From Lachnospiraceae bacterium (GTDB taxonomy: Bacteria; Bacillota; Clostridia; Lachnospirales; Lachnospiraceae), in NCBI GenBank assembly GCA_009774215.1, contig VSNH01000026.1, positions 1 through 30,092 of the forward strand: 30,092 nucleotides of DNA, given 5' to 3'. The position numbers were made by a program, and so were the translations under genes. This document shows positions 24,218 through 30,092 of this stretch, in pieces (position 1 is the stretch's first letter; each line of letters begins with the position of its first letter). Below the pieces are notes generated by a model, which was given only the letters and a program-made list of their open reading frames with translations, ran no database searches and was not told the DNA's origin.

Positions 24218-24258
24218 GGGAACGTATCCTGATTGCATTCGGGTGCGTTCCCTTTTAT
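24218..24258 (+). terminator. Rho-independent terminator after the shikimate-kinase-like gene
   Basis: GGGAACG with ATCC (24218-24229) pairs with GGGTGCGTTCCC (24241-24252) across an 11-nt loop, with small mismatches. TTTTATTATTT follows. Confidence 0.7.
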
Positions 24259-24281
24259 TATTTCATAGGTTCTCTCGGCAG

Positions 24282-24310
24282 GAGACAGAAAAATTTTTAT
24301 GCTGTATAAT
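24282..24310 (+). promoter_or_regulatory. Possible sigma-A-type promoter upstream of spoVAE
   Basis: GAGACA (24282-24287), a 17-nt spacer and TATAAT (24305-24310). The -10 is perfect and the -35 matches 4 of 6 positions. I found no clear sigma-G pattern here, unlike at spoVAD. Confidence 0.4.
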
Positions 24311-24381
24311 CTTTCCCAAATGACAGAAACTAATGTTACAGTTTGGTTTTTGGCTTTGCTGTGACAAATAAGAAGGATTTT

Positions 24382-24406
24382 AGCGCCGGATGAAAAAGGG
24401 CGCTAA
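24382..24406 (+). other. Small inverted repeat in the spoVAE leader
   Basis: TAGCGCC and GGCGCTA form a 7-bp stem with a loop of about 11 nt. It encloses the first in-frame ATG (24390), which supports use of the later ATG at 24432. Confidence 0.45.
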
Positions 24407-24431
24407 GATGTCTGAATCATGGAGGGACGGG

Positions 24432-24788
24432 ATGGATTATTTCAATGCATTTTGGGTGGGAGGACTGATCTGCGCCTTGGTGCAGGTTCTTTTAGAGAAA
24501 ACAAAGCTTTTGCCGGGGCGTGTCATGGTGCTGTTGGTCTGCGTGGGCGCGGTGATCAGCTTTGTCGGATGGTATGAGCCTTTTATGGAATTTGCGGGGG
24601 CGGGAGCCAGTGTGCCGCTTCTCGGCTACGGCAATATTCTGATGAAGGGCGTGAAGGAGGCCGTGGACGAAAACGGGTTTATAGGCTTGTTCCAAGGAGG
24701 CTTTAAGACGGGAGCGGTGGGCTGCGCGGCGGCGCTGGTGTTCGGATATATTGCAAGCCTTCTCTTTAAACCGAAGCCCAAAAAATAA
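24432..24788 (+). CDS. spoVAE: Stage V sporulation protein AE
   Basis: The 118-residue integral membrane protein matches SpoVAE: FNAFWVGGLICALVQVLLEKTKL, a second membrane span, GWYEPFMEFAGAGASVPLLGYGN, KGVKEAVDENGFIGLFQGGF, and a last span ending in LLFKPK. SpoVAE is a membrane part of the SpoVA dipicolinic acid channel of the spore inner membrane. ATG at 24432, with GGAGGG 5 nt upstream, gives the usual family length; in-frame ATGs at 24390 and 24408 have poorer ribosome binding sites. It is separated from spoVAD by about 4.7 kb of unrelated genes. spoVAC is not in the window. Confidence 0.9.
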   Translation: MDYFNAFWVGGLICALVQVLLEKTKLLPGRVMVLLVCVGAVISFVGWYEPFMEFAGAGASVPLLGYGNILMKGVKEAVDENGFIGLFQGGFKTGAVGCAAALVFGYIASLLFKPKPKK

Positions 24789-24903
24789 AAATTGTAAAAT
24801 GTTGAAGACAATGCGGGGACAGCTCCGTTAAAATATATAAGTGCAAAGAAAAACAGGCGCTCCTCAGGAGACATTGTTTTTTCTGCACGGATAACGAGCA
24901 AAT

Positions 24904-24920
24904 GTCCGAGGCAATCGGAC
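24904..24920. other. Hairpin in the leader of the ECF sigma operon
   Basis: GTCCGA (24904-24909) pairs with TCGGAC (24915-24920) with a 5-nt loop. A GCG-AA-GCG-type string follows, similar to the GAA-loop hairpins at 6949 and 12353. A CTCCT-C-AGGAG palindrome lies about 40 nt upstream. The 154-nt gap 24789-24942 is otherwise unremarkable; I could not define the operon's promoter. Confidence 0.4.
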
Positions 24921-24942
24921 GAAAAACGCGAAGCGCGGATTT

Positions 24943-25575
24943 GTGAGTATCGAAACCAGGCGGAGAAAGGGGGCAAAGCACATCAACAGGGAAGAACAAT
25001 TGACAGCGCTGATTGATTCTTACCAGCATCTTGTCTTTTCAATATGCTATAAGATGACAGCAGATTATTTTGCCTCCGAGGATTTGACGCAGGAAACCTT
25101 CCTGTCGGCCTATAAGCATCTTGGGGAGTTTGACGGCAGGTATGAAAAGGCATGGGTCTGTCGGATCGCCACCAACAAATGCCTGGACTATATGCAAAGC
25201 GCGGGGCGCCGCAGCATTCCTACGGCGGATCCGGGATTTGAAAGCGCCAGAGGGCCTGACGGGAGAGCGTCTTCCGGCAGGGGCGCGGGATCCGGTTTTG
25301 GCATGAGTGAAGGAGCAGCCGGGGAGCATGAGGCGGCGGTTTGGCAGACGCCGGAGAGCATCTGTCTGGAAAAGGAAGTGCGGGAGATTTTGCTTTCCAG
25401 ATGTCTTTCCCTGAAACCGCCCTATGATGAAATCGCCAAGGCTTACTATTATGACGAGTTGGACGCAGGGGAGATCGCGAGGCGGCGGGGGGTTAAGAAA
25501 AAGACCATACAGACGCAGATTTACAGGGCAAGGCATTTGCTGCGCAGGATGTATGAAAAGGAGAAGGGCGCATGA
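24943..25575 (+). CDS. ECF-type RNA polymerase sigma factor
   Basis: Region 2 is clear at about residues 24-80: LIDSYQHLVFSICYKM, then DYFASEDLTQETFLSAYKHL. Region 4 lies at about 165-205: YYYDELDAGEIARRRG, then VKKKTIQTQIYRARHLLRRM. Between them is a long Gly/Ser/Ala-rich linker (about 88-135), unusual for this family. The first residues up to about 13 do not look conserved, and the GTG at 24943 has no ribosome binding site. The strong AAAGGGGG at 24967-24973 points to a start near residue 14, where only ATC is present, or to TTG at 25000. The stop overlaps the next gene (ATGA), typical of a sigma/anti-sigma pair. Confidence 0.87.
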   Translation: MSIETRRRKGAKHINREEQLTALIDSYQHLVFSICYKMTADYFASEDLTQETFLSAYKHLGEFDGRYEKAWVCRIATNKCLDYMQSAGRRSIPTADPGFESARGPDGRASSGRGAGSGFGMSEGAAGEHEAAVWQTPESICLEKEVREILLSRCLSLKPPYDEIAKAYYYDELDAGEIARRRGVKKKTIQTQIYRARHLLRRMYEKEKGA

Positions 25576-26060
25576 TACATAATATGACGGATGAGAGAAA
25601 AAAACTGAATAGATATGACGTTTCCCTCCCGGCTCCTTTGACTGAGGAAGAACTGATGCGGCTGATTGAGACCGTTGAGGAACGGGAACTTTTGCACGCG
25701 CCGGGGCATTTGAGAGGAAATATATTTTCGCACATACGGGAAGGAAAACGGAAAGAAAGACAGCGCGCGCTTTTTTCTTACCGTGCTAAAGTTCTGGTAG
25801 GGATGGCGGCGGCTCTGGCGGTACTCTTCCTCGTGCCCGTGGACGGGGCGAAAACGCCGCAGCCCGGTATTCTGGAAACGCTGTATGCAGAGGAAACGGA
25901 GAGCGTGGACGAATGGGAGCGGGACGCGCTTGAGACACAGCGGGATATCGAGAGAACATGGAGACGGTATCAGGCGGGACAGGAGAGAGCGGACGCGAGA
26001 AGGAAGTATTTCAGAAACATTTCGGAAAAGATTACAAATTATAAAACTTGGGAGGATTGA
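25572..26060 (+). CDS. Probable anti-sigma factor, single-pass membrane protein
   Basis: The 162-residue protein has a soluble N-terminal part (1-72, with a helical PLTEEELMRLIETVEERELL), one membrane span at about 74-92 (VLVGMAAALAVLFLVPV), and a charged outer part of about 70 residues. Its position, start overlapping the sigma factor stop by 4 nt, and its topology fit a cognate anti-sigma factor. No zinc-binding anti-sigma motif is visible. The function is inferred mainly from context. Confidence 0.7.
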   Translation: MIHNMTDERKKLNRYDVSLPAPLTEEELMRLIETVEERELLHAPGHLRGNIFSHIREGKRKERQRALFSYRAKVLVGMAAALAVLFLVPVDGAKTPQPGILETLYAEETESVDEWERDALETQRDIERTWRRYQAGQERADARRKYFRNISEKITNYKTWED

Positions 26061-26064
26061 TGAG

Positions 26065-26871
26065 ATGAAAAAGCAGAAGAACAGATTTTGGTTGCTTGTA
26101 TTTTCCCTCTGTCCGGGGGCGGGACATATGTATATGGGACTGATGAAGATGGGGCTGAGCTTTATGCTTGGGTTTATGGGGCTGATTGCTGTGGTTGGAA
26201 TTACCGAAATCGCCGTGCTGGCGGTATTTCCCGTCACACTCTACATATACGCTTTCTTCCATGCCAACAATATCGGAGGGATGGATGCAGAGCAGTTTGC
26301 GGCTCTGGAGGACGAATACCTTTTTGGCATCGGCGGATGGGATACCAGCCGTTTTAAGCTGAATATGAATAAGAGAAACCGTTACATTGCGGCGGTGGTC
26401 TGTATTGTGATCGGCGTTAGTATGCTGTGGGATCAGGTTTTTGGCATGGTGAGAAGTTATGTGGGCTGGGATAATCCGGTTATGCGGGATATCTATTATT
26501 TTACGAGTGACAGACTGCCGAGGGTTGTCATAGCAATCGCGGTTATCTGGTTCGGCGTGTCGCTGCTTCGCGGAAAGAAGTCAGAGCCCTTGGAAACAGA
26601 CAGGAGGAGTGAGGAGGACGCCTATAGAAAGCCTGCGGCGCTGCCCGGGGAGATTGCGGGAGATCGGAAGGCTTATACGGGGAACGCAGACGGACAAAGT
26701 GCGGATGCGATGAATATGGAAGAGCAGAAGCCGGATGCGGAAGCGCAGAAAGCGTATGGGCAGAATGCAGAAGTGCATAATATGGACGGACAGAGAGCAG
26801 ACGCGCAAAAATCAGAAGCGGAGAGCGCGGATACAGGGAACGCATATGAAAATGAGCAGGGAGGGGAGTAA
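26065..26871 (+). CDS. TM2-like multi-pass membrane protein with low-complexity tail
   Basis: The 268-residue protein begins with a TM2-like hairpin (FWLLVFSLCPGAGHMYMGLMKMG). Membrane stretches follow at about 30-62, 110-125 and 150-170. Residues 195-268 form a hydrophilic tail of imperfect repeats rich in Asn, Ala, Asp, Gln and Glu with recurring DGQ(S/R)ADA units. The ATG at 26065 with GGGAGGA upstream is chosen over a longer in-frame opening that overlaps the anti-sigma gene. It is the third gene of the ECF operon; its role is unknown. Confidence 0.75.
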   Translation: MKKQKNRFWLLVFSLCPGAGHMYMGLMKMGLSFMLGFMGLIAVVGITEIAVLAVFPVTLYIYAFFHANNIGGMDAEQFAALEDEYLFGIGGWDTSRFKLNMNKRNRYIAAVVCIVIGVSMLWDQVFGMVRSYVGWDNPVMRDIYYFTSDRLPRVVIAIAVIWFGVSLLRGKKSEPLETDRRSEEDAYRKPAALPGEIAGDRKAYTGNADGQSADAMNMEEQKPDAEAQKAYGQNAEVHNMDGQRADAQKSEAESADTGNAYENEQGGE

Positions 26872-26875
26872 ACAC

Positions 26876-27223
26876 ATGGATATGCAGGAAAAAGACATAT
26901 ACAGGGAGGAATCCGGGACGCTGCGGACCCGCCGGGTCGGCTCTGTAACTTTCGGGATGACGTTGATTTTGTTCGGTGTGCTGTTCCTCTTACATATCGT
27001 GCTCCCGCCGCTGCACTATGAGCTGATTTTCCAGTTCTGGCCCGTGGTTTTTATCCTGCTGGGCGTGGAGATTTTGGTGGAAAATCATAAAAGCAATGCG
27101 GAAAAATGCAAGTTTGTATATGATTTTCCGGCGATTCTGATGATGGTCGTGATGCTCCTGTTCGCTATGGTGATGGCGGCGGCGGAGTTTTCCCTGCATT
27201 ATTATCAGAGGGGCTGGTGGTAG
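26876..27223 (+). CDS. LiaF/LiaI-like membrane protein (DUF5668-type)
   Basis: The 115-residue protein has an N-terminal hydrophilic segment followed by GSVTFGMTLILFGVLFLLHIVLPP and FQFWPVVFILLGVEILVENHK, the pattern of the LiaI-LiaF membrane region, then a third span at about 85-104. Such proteins are common in cell-envelope stress operons. GGAGGGGAG lies 8 nt before the ATG. It is the last gene of the ECF operon, and its stop codon touches the hairpin at 27225-27257. Confidence 0.75.
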   Translation: MDMQEKDIYREESGTLRTRRVGSVTFGMTLILFGVLFLLHIVLPPLHYELIFQFWPVVFILLGVEILVENHKSNAEKCKFVYDFPAILMMVVMLLFAMVMAAAEFSLHYYQRGWW

Positions 27224-27224
27224 T

Positions 27225-27257
27225 GTGAGAATGCCAAAAATACGGGCATTCTCCGCA
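27225..27257. repeat. Structured intergenic element, copy 5 (core hairpin), between convergent genes
   Basis: GAGAATGCC (27227-27235) pairs with GGCATTCTC (27245-27253), and GTG/CAC extends the stem. It fills most of the 42-nt gap between the LiaF-like and DUF5721-like genes and can act as a 3'-end structure for both. Confidence 0.75.
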
Positions 27258-27265
27258 CGGCAGAT

Positions 27266-27769
27266 TTACGTTTCCTCGTAATCAATCTGCCGCTTTGTTA
27301 AAAATTGTCTGACGGCTCTGTCCCAGAGCGCATCCGGCGTCTTATTCATGAGAAAGGTGTGGAAGGCGGTGCCGGTGATGAGCGTGAGGGACGTGCCGTC
27401 ATATTTTATGTTGAGCACAAATGCCTTTACCTGATCCGGGGTGACGGTAGTGTCGCCTTTTTCCAGAAGGGATGCCGTGTATTCGGGAAGCAGATGCAGC
27501 ACGAAATGAAATGTTGTGGGCGTGCGCTTTCCTTTGATCAGATCAAAGCAGACAGGGCGTATCTTTTTCCACTGTGTAAATTCGTAGGGCCTGGTTTCCC
27601 CGTCCTCCCATTCTTCGGAGGTGTAGAACGCCCTGTTTTCGCGGCCGTCTATGGTGAAGGTGTTGTAGGTGCTGATGGAAGCCTGCTCCAGCAAAAACGA
27701 GTCGAAGGCGTCCCCGGCTAAAAACTGGTTCATAAACTGTTTGATGTTTTTTATCTGCAATGAAATCAT
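27266..27769 (-). CDS. DUF5721-like protein of unknown function
   Basis: The 167-residue soluble protein begins MISLQIKNIKQFMNQFLAGDAFDSFLL and contains RPYEFTQWKKIRPVCFDLIKGKRTP and a late VLNIKYDGTSLTLITGTAF. I associate this pattern with the DUF5721 family found in Clostridia, from memory and without a search. It has no signal peptide or membrane span. AGAAGGG supports the ATG start. It is convergent with the ECF operon. Confidence 0.7.
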   Translation of the reverse strand: MISLQIKNIKQFMNQFLAGDAFDSFLLEQASISTYNTFTIDGRENRAFYTSEEWEDGETRPYEFTQWKKIRPVCFDLIKGKRTPTTFHFVLHLLPEYTASLLEKGDTTVTPDQVKAFVLNIKYDGTSLTLITGTAFHTFLMNKTPDALWDRAVRQFLTKRQIDYEET

Positions 27770-27816
27770 GAGCAGCCCTTCTGTTTTCTTATTTTGTACT
27801 CTGCTTTTTTTTCGTT

Positions 27817-27957
27817 TTAGTCATCTTCTAACATGGATTGAAATATGTCTATTAATGCCTGAAGATTTTTATTGTCCGGCGATTCTTCCAAAGCCTTTTC
27901 AAGTCATCCTAGAGCAAGTCGGATAAAACCTTGAAACTGTTTATTTGTCATTCCCAT
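27817..27957 (-). pseudogene. 46-codon small gene interrupted by an in-frame TGA
   Basis: On the minus strand ATG at 27957 follows an AGGATGG ribosome binding site. It reads MGMTNKQFQGFIRLALG, stops at TGA (27904-27906), then continues in frame as LEKALEESPDNKNLQALID and beyond to TAA at 27817-27819. The two halves make a single amphipathic helical protein of the kind common as short hypothetical proteins in Lachnospiraceae. One base change would restore it. A strong promoter lies upstream (28015-28043), so loss may be recent, or a truncated 17-residue peptide is made. Confidence 0.6.
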
Positions 27958-28014
27958 ATCTGCTACCATCCTTTCACCGCCTTTTCATTAATATGACTAC
28001 TAATTGGTATAATA

Positions 28015-28043
28015 ATTATAGCGGCTTTGCGGAAAAGTGTAAA
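28015..28043 (-). promoter_or_regulatory. Sigma-A promoter for the interrupted small gene
   Basis: On the minus strand TTTACA (28038-28043), a 17-nt spacer and TATAAT (28015-28020). The -10 is perfect and the -35 matches 5 of 6 positions. It is divergent from the degV promoter. Confidence 0.65.
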
Positions 28044-28086
28044 GTCTATTCAATTTAGTGGGGTGTTCGGATTTGTCGTCGTATTT

Positions 28087-28115
28087 TTGATTTACAAAAA
28101 GGGGTATTCTATGAT
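28087..28115 (+). promoter_or_regulatory. Sigma-A promoter for the stand-alone degV gene
   Basis: TTGATT (28087-28092), a 17-nt spacer and TATGAT (28110-28115) lie about 45 nt before the ATG at 28162. A TACT repeat (AGTAGTAATAAATACTACG) lies just downstream and forms a small inverted repeat. Confidence 0.65.
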
Positions 28116-28161
28116 AGTATAAGTAGTAATAAATACTACGTGAGATAGTTGTGGAGGCTTT

Positions 28162-28998
28162 ATGAGATATAAGATTGTGGTGGACAGCTGCTGTGAGCTG
28201 CCCGAAAACTATAAAAAAGACAGCAGATTTGAGATCGTTCCGCTGGGACTGGAAGTGGGCGACTATATCGTTCAGGACGACGAGAACTTTAACCAGAAGG
28301 AGTTTTTGCAAAAGGTGGCTGATTACCCCCAGTGCCCGAAATCGTCCTGTCCTTCCCCGGAGAGATTCCGGGAGGCATACCATGACGGGGCGGAGGAAAT
28401 TTATGTGGTGACCCTTTCTTCCCATCTGAGCGGCAGCTATAACAGCGCGGAGCTGGGCAGGAGCCTCTACAGCGAAAAGTACGGTGAGAAGAAGATCCAT
28501 GTGGTGGACTCCGAATCTGCAAGCTGTGGGGAGACCCAGCTTGTGGAAAAGATCATCGCCTGCAAGGAGGCAGGGCTCGGCTTCGAGGAGACGGTAAAGG
28601 CGGTGGAAACCTTTAAGCGGAAGATGCGCACCTATTTTGTATTGGATAATCTGGAGACGCTCAGGAAAAACGGCCGTTTGAGCGGCGTGAAAGCGCTGGT
28701 GGCATCCACCCTGAATATCAAGCCTGTGATGGTGGGAAACCTTGGTGTGATCGAGCAGAAGGGACAGGCCATCGGCATCAACAAGGCGCTGGCCAAAATG
28801 GCGGACTGTATCGTGGGAGATGTGGAGGAGCCGGAGGAGAGAACGCTGATGATCACGCATTGTAATTGCCCGGAGCGGGCGGAGTTTATGCGCGGGCTGA
28901 TGGAGAAGAGGGCTTCTTACAAACGTGTCCTGGTTATGGACACCGCCGGGGTCAGCAGCATGTATGCCAACGACGGCGGCGTGATTGTGACACTATAA
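28162..28998 (+). CDS. DegV-family fatty-acid-binding protein
   Basis: This is a 278-residue, single-domain DegV protein: YKIVVDSCCELPENY at the N-terminus, VVTLSSHLSGSYNSA with the lipid-pocket Ser, HVVDSESASCGE, the central YFVLDNLETLRKNGRLSG, LNIKPVMVGNLG, and a C-terminus ending in a Gly-Gly-Val-Ile strand. DegV/FakB proteins bind a fatty acid and, where FakA is present, present it for phosphorylation and entry into phospholipid. No fakA-like gene is in the window. It is the second DegV domain here, after the one fused to the kinase at 1257-3947. It has its own promoter. Confidence 0.93.
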   Translation: MRYKIVVDSCCELPENYKKDSRFEIVPLGLEVGDYIVQDDENFNQKEFLQKVADYPQCPKSSCPSPERFREAYHDGAEEIYVVTLSSHLSGSYNSAELGRSLYSEKYGEKKIHVVDSESASCGETQLVEKIIACKEAGLGFEETVKAVETFKRKMRTYFVLDNLETLRKNGRLSGVKALVASTLNIKPVMVGNLGVIEQKGQAIGINKALAKMADCIVGDVEEPEERTLMITHCNCPERAEFMRGLMEKRASYKRVLVMDTAGVSSMYANDGGVIVTL

Positions 28999-29007
28999 CA
29001 GAGGGAG

Positions 29008-29131
29008 AAGAACCTTCGGCCACTGACAGCAAAGGCTGTTTCGCCAAGTCAGCATAGCTGACTTGAAAGTTCTGGGAGTTGCTTCGCAGCTCCGTTTCAC
29101 TCGGGAGAATGCCTTAGGAGCGGCATTCTCC
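29008..29131. repeat. Structured intergenic element, copy 6 (diverged branched part plus core hairpin)
   Basis: The left part keeps AGAACCTT/AAAGTTCT, the AGCAAAGGCT hairpin, a perfect AAGTCAGC/GCTGACTT stem and GGAGTTGC/GCAGCTCC, while the outermost stem is eroded. The core hairpin at 29104-29131 has intact 10-bp arms with a different loop. The right arm codes for the last residues and stop of the LytTR regulator on the minus strand. Confidence 0.82.
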
Positions 29132-29890
29132 TTTGAGCACTTTTTTTACTTTGGGCAGTTCCAGCGGGGATACAGAAAAACTCTGCCCGTCCTTCATGGT
29201 GAGCTTTAACAGGGATAGTTTTTTAATAGAAGTTATGTTAACCAAACAGTGCTCGGAAATCATAACAAAATGGGTGAACATGGATAACTGCGCATAGAGA
29301 TTGGGCAGGGTGCTCAGGATATCGAGAGTGCGCTCTTCGGTCAGCACAACATGGATATAGTTGCCGCTTTTCACCGCGTAGAGAATTTCATCCTCGTGGA
29401 CATAGAGCGTGTCCTTCTCTCCGCGCAGTTCTATGGTGGGAATGGTTTCCGCTTTCAGTGCCTGCGCGTGATCCAGCATTTCATCCAGCTCGTTCACCTT
29501 GATCGGTTTGTTCAGATAGAGGATCTGCTTCTGGAGCTGCCTGCGCAGAATATCGTGGTTGGATGCTTCCGTAACATCATCCGGCACTTTGGCGAGCGCT
29601 GCCTCGATGACGGAAGGGTAGTCGATGGTGGAGATGCACAGCACGATCGGAGCCACAACGCCCGCGTCGATCAGTTTTCTGGCAAGCTGAAAGCCATTTA
29701 CCGGGCCGTTTGTCATATCAATGAAAAAGGCATCGTAGAGCATGGGGGAGCGCAGAACCGCCTCCACATTTCCGTAGGAGTCAATATAGAGCACGCCCGT
29801 GGTGTGGAGCCTTCTGTCGGAGGCGCGACCAAGAAGGCGCTCCATCTGTTTCCTGTCCGCAATATTATCATCACAAACCGCGATATGCAT
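29114..29890 (-). CDS. LytTR-family response regulator
   Basis: The N-terminal receiver (1-133) has Asp7/Asp8, probable phospho-acceptor Asp58 and Lys128 in LNKPI. The stretch between the fourth and fifth strands is longer than usual. A LytTR DNA-binding domain follows (about 146-252): IELRGEKDTLYVHEDEILYAVKSGNYIHVVL, then FVMISEHCLVNITSIKKL. LytTR regulators bind direct repeats about 21 nt apart. No sensor kinase is adjacent in the window. GGAGGG lies 6 nt before the ATG. The final residues (GECRS) and the stop come from the core hairpin of the repeat element, so the C-terminus may be altered. Confidence 0.9.
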   Translation of the reverse strand: MHIAVCDDNIADRKQMERLLGRASDRRLHTTGVLYIDSYGNVEAVLRSPMLYDAFFIDMTNGPVNGFQLARKLIDAGVVAPIVLCISTIDYPSVIEAALAKVPDDVTEASNHDILRRQLQKQILYLNKPIKVNELDEMLDHAQALKAETIPTIELRGEKDTLYVHEDEILYAVKSGNYIHVVLTEERTLDILSTLPNLYAQLSMFTHFVMISEHCLVNITSIKKLSLLKLTMKDGQSFSVSPLELPKVKKVLKGECRS

Positions 29891-29918
29891 ATAGAACCCT
29901 CCATCATTATTATATTTT

Positions 29919-30092
29919 TCAGAGAATCATAAATTCAATCGGGGATGAAATCAGCGCCACCACAATCAGAATTTGGATTAGCAGGATGGCCGGCATCCCG
30001 TACAGAAAATACCAGTGTCTTGTCTTGTGGCGGAACAGGTGCATGCCGATGATGGAGCCGACGCTGCCGCCGATGATGGCGAGCACAAAAAG
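29919..30092 (-). CDS. DUF1294-like membrane protein, C-terminal part (runs off the right edge)
   Basis: The last 57 codons are present. They read LFVLAIIGGSVGSIIGMHLF, then RHKTRHWYFLYGMPAILLIQ, then a final hydrophobic stretch and TGA at 29919-29921. The GGSVGSIIGM, FRHKTRH and YGMP motifs match the small DUF1294 membrane proteins, whose function is unknown. The start lies beyond the window. It is co-directional with the LytTR regulator, 28 nt upstream of it. Confidence 0.75.
   Translation of the reverse strand, partial: LFVLAIIGGSVGSIIGMHLFRHKTRHWYFLYGMPAILLIQILIVVALISSPIEFMIL

Noticed and set aside
25885..26064. Longer start for the TM2-like protein
   Set aside because: It overlaps the anti-sigma gene by 176 nt in another frame, with non-conserved Arg-rich sequence; ATG 26065 has a strong ribosome binding site.
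26735..26875. Longer start for the LiaF-like protein
   Set aside because: It overlaps the low-complexity tail of the previous gene; ATG 26876 follows GGAGGGGAG at normal spacing.
29008..29131. Repeat elements as insertion sequence ends
   Set aside because: No transposase gene, no matching terminal repeats flanking a gene and no target duplications seen; a non-autonomous element remains possible.

Overview
The window looks like a chromosomal segment of a spore-forming, anaerobic Clostridia bacterium, most likely Lachnospiraceae. The reasons are the moderately GC-rich coding sequence, SpoVAD and SpoVAE, SpoIIAA/RsbW/SpoIIE-type partner-switching proteins, DegV proteins, strong purine-rich ribosome binding sites with ATG, GTG and TTG starts, and several small family-specific proteins. 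I see no rRNA, tRNA, CRISPR, phage or transposase gene. The taxonomic call is an inference from gene content.

Layout. (1) 1-1251: the 3' part of an S41-type peptidase gene, open through the left edge, with a short degenerate repeat tract at 1-78. (2) 8108-1257, minus strand: a signalling cluster of REC-HD-GYP, a hybrid histidine kinase with HPt, and a hybrid histidine kinase whose C-terminus is a complete DegV lipid-binding domain; the two kinases are separated by 3 nt. (3) 8412-12171, plus: a Suv3-like RNA helicase, an Sfp-type phosphopantetheinyl transferase and a membrane-anchored alpha/beta hydrolase. (4) 12386-16059: a double solute-binding/degenerate GGDEF/EAL protein overlapping a YdcF-like membrane protein. 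(5) 16166-18627: a TPR lipoprotein, a Nudix-like protein and PyrF. (6) 18704-19720: a lone spoVAD behind a sigma-G-like promoter. (7) 19941-22484: an anti-anti-sigma factor, an anti-sigma kinase and a PAS pseudogene, facing a membrane PP2C (SpoIIE/RsbU-like) phosphatase. (8) 22810-24788: a small unknown protein, RidA, a shikimate-kinase-like protein and spoVAE. (9) 24943-27223: an ECF sigma operon. (10) 27266-30092: a DUF5721-like gene, a broken 46-codon gene, a stand-alone DegV, a LytTR response regulator and a partial DUF1294-like gene.

Two things stand out. First, the histidine kinase-receiver-DegV fusion suggests a phosphorelay connected to fatty-acid binding, next to a c-di-GMP-type HD-GYP regulator. 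Second, a dispersed family of structured intergenic elements is present at six sites. Its core is a 28-nt hairpin with arms GGAGAATGCC/GGCATTCTCC, and in four copies it is preceded by a nested, branched palindrome. The copies lie at gene ends or in leaders, and at two sites they supply a gene's stop codon. Smaller regulatory observations include a 29-nt motif shared by the two partner-switching promoters, an inverted repeat over the spoVAD ribosome binding site, and a repeated TTATGTAAACC motif.

All calls come from reading the sequence; no database search or folding program was run.
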